Below, in pieces: positions 6,292-9,494 of a stretch of 9,494 bases of DNA (position 1 is its first letter; each line of letters starts with the position of its first letter). The translations under genes and the position numbers were made by a program. The notes beneath the pieces are model-generated. The model had not been told where the DNA came from. It searched no databases and worked only from the letters and a program-made list of their open reading frames with translations. The DNA is from Clostridiales bacterium (GTDB lineage Bacteria; Bacillota; Clostridia; Lachnospirales; WQUN01). The stretch is from the NCBI GenBank assembly GCA_031269415.1, contig JAISZF010000186.1, positions 1 to 9,494 of the forward strand. Reading direction: 5' to 3'.

Positions 6292-6917
6292 CATTCGCGC
6301 TTACTAAGGGGCGCTTAGCGGAAGACGCCAAGAAAACGCTCGCGGACATCGGCCTGGCTTGCGAGGAAATGAAGGAGAAATCGCGCAAGCTGATCTTTGT
6401 GAACGAAGAACAGCGGCTGAGGTTCTTTTTGGCCAAGGCCGACGACGTGCCGACCTATGTGGAATACGGCGCGGCGGACATCGGGATTTCCGGCGCGGAT
6501 TCGCTGCTGGAGGAAGGCCGGAATCTCTATGAGGCCATGGATCTGGGTTTCGGCAAATGCCGCATGGTCGTGGCCGGCCCGCCGGAGATAAGGGAAAAAA
6601 TGGGGCGCGTCAATAATATACGCGTATCCACCAAATATCCGAACATCGCCGCGCGGCATTTTTATCAGAAGCGCAGACAGACGGCGGAGATTGTGAAGCT
6701 GAACGGTTCCGTGGAACTGGGTCCGATAGTGGGGCTTTCGGATGTTATTGTGGATATAGTGGAATCGGGTTCCACGTTACAAGAAAACGGGCTGGTGGTT
6801 TTGGAAGAGGTCTGCGATATTTCCGCGCGGCTGGTGGTAAACAGGGTCAGCATGAAGACCGAGTATGACAGGATTACCGATATAATTCGGCGGCTGAAAG
6901 AGAGTAGGGGAGTTTGA
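6279..6917 (+). CDS. hisG: ATP phosphoribosyltransferase, short form
   Basis: HisG catalyses the committed step of histidine synthesis, joining ATP and PRPP to give phosphoribosyl-ATP. At 212 residues it is the short form, without the C-terminal ACT-like histidine-binding domain of ~300-residue HisG, and so needs HisZ. It has FALTKGRL (6-13), YGAADIGISGADSLLE (63-78), VSTKYPNIA (116-124), ELGPIVGLSDVIVDI (146-160) and the PRPP-binding loop VDIVESGSTL (158-167), with Ser where many relatives have Thr in the TGxTL part. The ATG (6279-6281) lies inside the end of hisZ, with GAGGG (6265-6269) nine bases upstream; the overlap fits making the two subunits in equal amounts. The gene looks intact. 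Confidence 0.97.
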   Translation: MGYLTFALTKGRLAEDAKKTLADIGLACEEMKEKSRKLIFVNEEQRLRFFLAKADDVPTYVEYGAADIGISGADSLLEEGRNLYEAMDLGFGKCRMVVAGPPEIREKMGRVNNIRVSTKYPNIAARHFYQKRRQTAEIVKLNGSVELGPIVGLSDVIVDIVESGSTLQENGLVVLEEVCDISARLVVNRVSMKTEYDRITDIIRRLKESRGV

Positions 6918-8248
6918 TGATAAGGATAACGGAATACGGCGGGGACGGGGCGGAGATGCCACTAAATCGGCTGAAGCGCGGCGAGTCCGACAACGCGCAG
7001 GCGCAGGCGGCGGTGGACGAGATTATACGAGCGGTTCGGGCCGAGGGAGATCGGGCGGTTATAGAATATACCGAACATTTTGATCACGTCACGCTGACGC
7101 CCGAAACCCTGCGAGTGTCCGCGGAAGAATTACGTGAGGCGGCGGAGTCCGTACCCGCGGAACTCTTAGAGATACTCAAACGTTCGTATGAGCGTATACT
7201 GTCGTTTCACATGAAACAAAGGACCGAGAGCTGGTTCGAAACCAAGCCGAACGGGGAGATCCTGGGCCAGCTTGTGAGGCCGGTGGCTTGCTGCGGCGTT
7301 TATGTGCCGGGCGGCAAGGCGGCGTATCCATCCAGCGTGCTGATGAACCTCGCCCCGGCCAAAGCGGCGGGGGTAGGGCGGATTGTGATGGTAACGCCTC
7401 CGGGACAGGACGGCAAGGCGGCGGCTGTGACGCTTGCCGCCGCGTTTACGGCGGGTGTCGACGAGATATATAAAGTTGGAGGCGCACAGGCGGTGGCCGC
7501 GCTGGCCTATGGGACGGAGACCATACCAAAGGTGGATAAGATAACCGGACCGGGCAATATATATGTACAGTTGGCGAAAAAGAGCGTATTCGGGGCGGTC
7601 GGCGTGGACTCCACTGCGGGGCCGAGCGAGGTGCTGGTATTGGCGGACGGCGGCGCCAGACCGGAATTTGTGGCCGCGGACATGCTGTCGCAGGCGGAGC
7701 ATGACGAAATGGCGTCCGCCGTTCTGGTAACGGACAGCCGGGAGTTGGCGGAGAGCGCGGCGCGAGAGTTGGAGAGGCAGTCGGCTTCGCTGAGCCGAAG
7801 GGATATTATTGAGAAATCGCTGGCCGATTACGGCGAGATTATCATAGTCGGTAATTTACGGCAGGGGATCGAAATCGTCAACCGCATAGCGCCCGAACAT
7901 TTGGAGTTGGCGGTGGCCGAGCCGTTCGCGCTGCTGCCGTATATACAAAACGCTGGCTCGATTTTTCTGGGGCATTATTCACCGGAACCTCTGGGCGATT
8001 ACATGGCCGGGCCTAACCACGTGCTGCCCACAGGTGGAACGGCCCGGTTCTTCTCGGCGCTGTCCGTGGGCGACTTTACAAAGAAATCCGGTATCATCTC
8101 CTTTTCAAAAGAGGCTTTGGCGGCGCTGGCCGGAGATATCGCCCTGTTCGCGGAAGCGGAGGGCTTTACCGCGCACGCGGGTTCCATAAGAATACGCGGT
8201 ACAGCCTCGCCGGAGCGGGGGAACCGAGCCGGGAAGGGGATGTTATGA
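6917..8248 (+). CDS. hisD: Histidinol dehydrogenase
   Basis: HisD carries out the last two steps of histidine synthesis, the NAD-dependent oxidation of L-histidinol through histidinal to L-histidine, using zinc. The 443-residue protein has RPVACCGVYVPGGKAAYPSS (121-140), KVGGAQAVAALAYGT (186-200), KITGPGNIYV (208-217), GPSEVLVLAD (235-244) and SQAEHDE (258-264). Zinc ligands Gln259, His262, Asp361 and His420 line up with those of E. coli, and the catalytic pair Glu327/His328 lies in NRIAPEHLELA. The ATG at 6917 shares one base with the hisG stop (TGATG) and has GGGGAG four bases ahead. A TTG at 6914 is an alternative start adding one residue. The protein looks complete. Confidence 0.97.
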   Translation: MIRITEYGGDGAEMPLNRLKRGESDNAQAQAAVDEIIRAVRAEGDRAVIEYTEHFDHVTLTPETLRVSAEELREAAESVPAELLEILKRSYERILSFHMKQRTESWFETKPNGEILGQLVRPVACCGVYVPGGKAAYPSSVLMNLAPAKAAGVGRIVMVTPPGQDGKAAAVTLAAAFTAGVDEIYKVGGAQAVAALAYGTETIPKVDKITGPGNIYVQLAKKSVFGAVGVDSTAGPSEVLVLADGGARPEFVAADMLSQAEHDEMASAVLVTDSRELAESAARELERQSASLSRRDIIEKSLADYGEIIIVGNLRQGIEIVNRIAPEHLELAVAEPFALLPYIQNAGSIFLGHYSPEPLGDYMAGPNHVLPTGGTARFFSALSVGDFTKKSGIISFSKEALAALAGDIALFAEAEGFTAHAGSIRIRGTASPERGNRAGKGML

Positions 8249-8832
8249 GCCGGACGGTGGAGATCGAACGGAACACCAATGAAACCAAAGTAAAGGTAGA
8301 ATTGAATCTGGACGGCGGAGGCGTGTACCATATTGAAACCGGCGTGGGATTCTTTGATCACATGCTGGCTCAGACGGCCAGGCATGGGTTTCTGGATCTT
8401 ACCCTGAAATGTTCGGGCGACCTCAATGTGGATACGCACCATACGGTGGAAGACGCGGGCATAGCCTTGGGCATGGCTTTCGCGGCGGCCTTGGGCGACA
8501 AGCGCGGGATTTCCCGTTACGGCTCGAAGGTTGTGCCCATGGACGAGTCACTGGCGCTCTGCGCCTTGGATTTCTCCGGCCGTCCATTCTTATCGTATGA
8601 CGCGAGGTTCCAAGTTCCGCGCATAGGGGATCTGGATACGGAGATGATTGAGGAATTCTTTCGCGCGTTCGCTGTACATTCCGGCTGCACGCTGCATATC
8701 AAACTGCTTTCAAGCGGAAACAGCCATCATATGGCCGAGGCTGTGTTTAAGGCGTTCGGCCAGGCTATTGAGCAAGCCGTTTCGCTCGATCCGCGCGTCA
8801 AAGGCCCGCGCAGCACCAAGGGAGTGTTATGA
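8245..8832 (+). CDS. hisB: Imidazoleglycerol-phosphate dehydratase
   Basis: HisB dehydrates imidazole-glycerol phosphate to imidazole-acetol phosphate in a manganese-dependent reaction. The 195-residue single-domain enzyme has GVGFFDHMLAQ (33-43), the metal-binding DTHHTVEDAGIALG (63-76, ligands His65, His66, Glu69), DFSGRPFL (109-116), SSGNSHHMAEA (156-166, His161, His162, Glu165) and the closing PRSTKGVL. It lacks the N-terminal histidinol-phosphatase domain found in enterobacterial HisB, so a separate histidinol-phosphatase is needed. Its ATG overlaps the hisD stop as ATGA. There is no hisC between hisD and hisB, where some bacteria have it. The gene looks intact. Confidence 0.97.
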   Translation: MSRTVEIERNTNETKVKVELNLDGGGVYHIETGVGFFDHMLAQTARHGFLDLTLKCSGDLNVDTHHTVEDAGIALGMAFAAALGDKRGISRYGSKVVPMDESLALCALDFSGRPFLSYDARFQVPRIGDLDTEMIEEFFRAFAVHSGCTLHIKLLSSGNSHHMAEAVFKAFGQAIEQAVSLDPRVKGPRSTKGVL

Positions 8833-9329
8833 TGATCGGCGTAATCGACTACGGCATGGGCAACCTGCGCAGCGTGGAAAAAGCCTTCGCCTATCTGGGA
8901 TTTGACGCGGGCATCGTAAAAACCCCCAGCGAGATTGAACGGTGCGATAAGATTGTGCTGCCGGGCGTGGGCGCGTTCGGCGACGCCATATCCGCCCTGA
9001 AACTTGGAGGTTTGGATCTGGCTGTTAAACAAGCGGTGAGCGAAGGCAGGATGTTCCTTGGCATCTGCCTTGGTATGCAGCTTATATTCGACGAGAGTAC
9101 GGAAGGCGGACTGTTTGAGGGGCTGAAACTTCTGCCGGGTCGAATCGTCAGGTTGGACGAGGATCGTTCAGTCAAATACGGCGGGGCGGAACTGAAGATC
9201 CCTCATATGGGATGGAACTCGCTGACCGTAAAAAAGCCTGCGCCGCTGTTTGAGGGACTGGGCGGCGAGCCTTTTGTCTATTTTGATCACGCGTATTATC
9301 TGGAAACAGACGCGGAGATCCCGGACTAG
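8829..9329 (+). CDS. hisH: Imidazole glycerol phosphate synthase glutaminase subunit, 3'-truncated
   Basis: HisH releases ammonia from glutamine for HisF, which closes the imidazole ring. The 166-residue frame has VIDYGMGNLRSVEKA (5-19), VLPGVGAFGDA (43-53), the nucleophile elbow GICLGMQLI (78-86, Cys80), IPHMGWN (124-130) and VYFDHAYYL (150-158). It then ends at TAG after about 166 residues; the family is normally about 200. The missing part holds the catalytic His and Glu of the triad (the QFHPE-type motif), so as written it could not act as a glutaminase. No frame of the following DNA resumes HisH, so this is not a simple frameshift. The start is ATG 8829, overlapping the hisB stop as ATGA; ATG 8832 is equally good, with AGGGAG (8819-8824) seven bases ahead. 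Confidence 0.88.
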   Translation: MMIGVIDYGMGNLRSVEKAFAYLGFDAGIVKTPSEIERCDKIVLPGVGAFGDAISALKLGGLDLAVKQAVSEGRMFLGICLGMQLIFDESTEGGLFEGLKLLPGRIVRLDEDRSVKYGGAELKIPHMGWNSLTVKKPAPLFEGLGGEPFVYFDHAYYLETDAEIPD

Positions 9330-9494
9330 ATCGGCGGGACTTGAGTAGCAATCCTCGGCAAGACGTGAGGAGATCCAGAGGAGGGAGTAGGGATGGATAA
9401 CGGCGGGATTGGAGATGTCACCGGAGTAGTTCCAGAAGAGACGCGAGACGGGGCGACGGAAGACGGCCGCCAGGATCCGCTCACAAACGTTCAC
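9321..9494 (-). other. Unrelated tail at window end, open on the minus strand
   Basis: After about 9320 the plus strand stops resembling hisH and carries frequent stops in all frames. The minus strand is open from the window edge to this point. It reads NVCERILAAVFRRPVSRLFW, then NYSGDISNP, VIHPYSLLWISSRLAEDCY and SSPADLVRDL before running into antisense hisH. Codons in this frame favour C or T at the third position (CGT, CTC, TTC, TCC, CCC), unlike the G- and A-ending usage of the his genes. I do not recognise the protein. The style is closer to a eukaryotic, possibly fungal, coding sequence, but that is a guess. The reading beyond 9320 into hisH is a shadow. Confidence 0.35.

Noticed and set aside
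5341..8442. Minus-strand open frames of about 60-178 codons under the his genes, including 7166-7702
   Set aside because: These are antisense shadows of hisZ, hisG, hisD and hisB in GC-rich coding DNA, with arginine- and alanine-rich, domain-free translations.

Overview
The window looks like chromosomal DNA from a Clostridia-type Firmicute or a close relative. The grounds are a HisZ plus short-form HisG pair at the head of a compact his operon, purine-rich Shine-Dalgarno sequences, tightly overlapping genes, and relics of mobile-element families common in gut and anaerobic Clostridia. This assignment is an inference; there is no rRNA or other marker gene here.

Positions 1-4561 (minus strand, read from 4561 down to 1) carry a five-gene unit for a GDP-sugar-derived polysaccharide: two GT4 glycosyltransferases, a single-domain mannose-1-phosphate guanylyltransferase (manC), GDP-mannose 4,6-dehydratase (gmd), and the first 46 codons of a GDP-4-keto-6-deoxymannose reductase (rmd-like). 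ManC makes GDP-mannose, Gmd makes the 4-keto-6-deoxy intermediate, and the reductase would give GDP-D-rhamnose. The glycosyltransferases would then use that sugar or GDP-mannose. Gene content and order resemble the rmd-gmd-wbpW-...-wbpY-wbpZ locus for the D-rhamnan common antigen of Pseudomonas.

Positions 4562-5097 form a 0.5-kb intergenic region between divergent operons. It is not empty. It holds an in-frame mosaic relic on the minus strand: a PD-(D/E)XK/Rpn-type transposase C-terminal fragment with an internal stop, joined directly to the last 44 codons of an IS200/IS605 TnpB. A very AT-rich stretch with an imperfect inverted repeat follows. A good extended -10 promoter reads through the relic toward the polysaccharide operon, and a weaker divergent promoter reads toward his.

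Positions 5104-9329 (plus strand) are the histidine operon hisZ-hisG-hisD-hisB-hisH, with every junction overlapping. hisC and a histidinol-phosphatase are not present. HisH stops early, before its catalytic His/Glu region. The last ~170 bases (about 9320-9494) do not continue HisH; they look like a different coding sequence on the opposite strand. A chimeric join or rearrangement at the contig edge is the likeliest reason.
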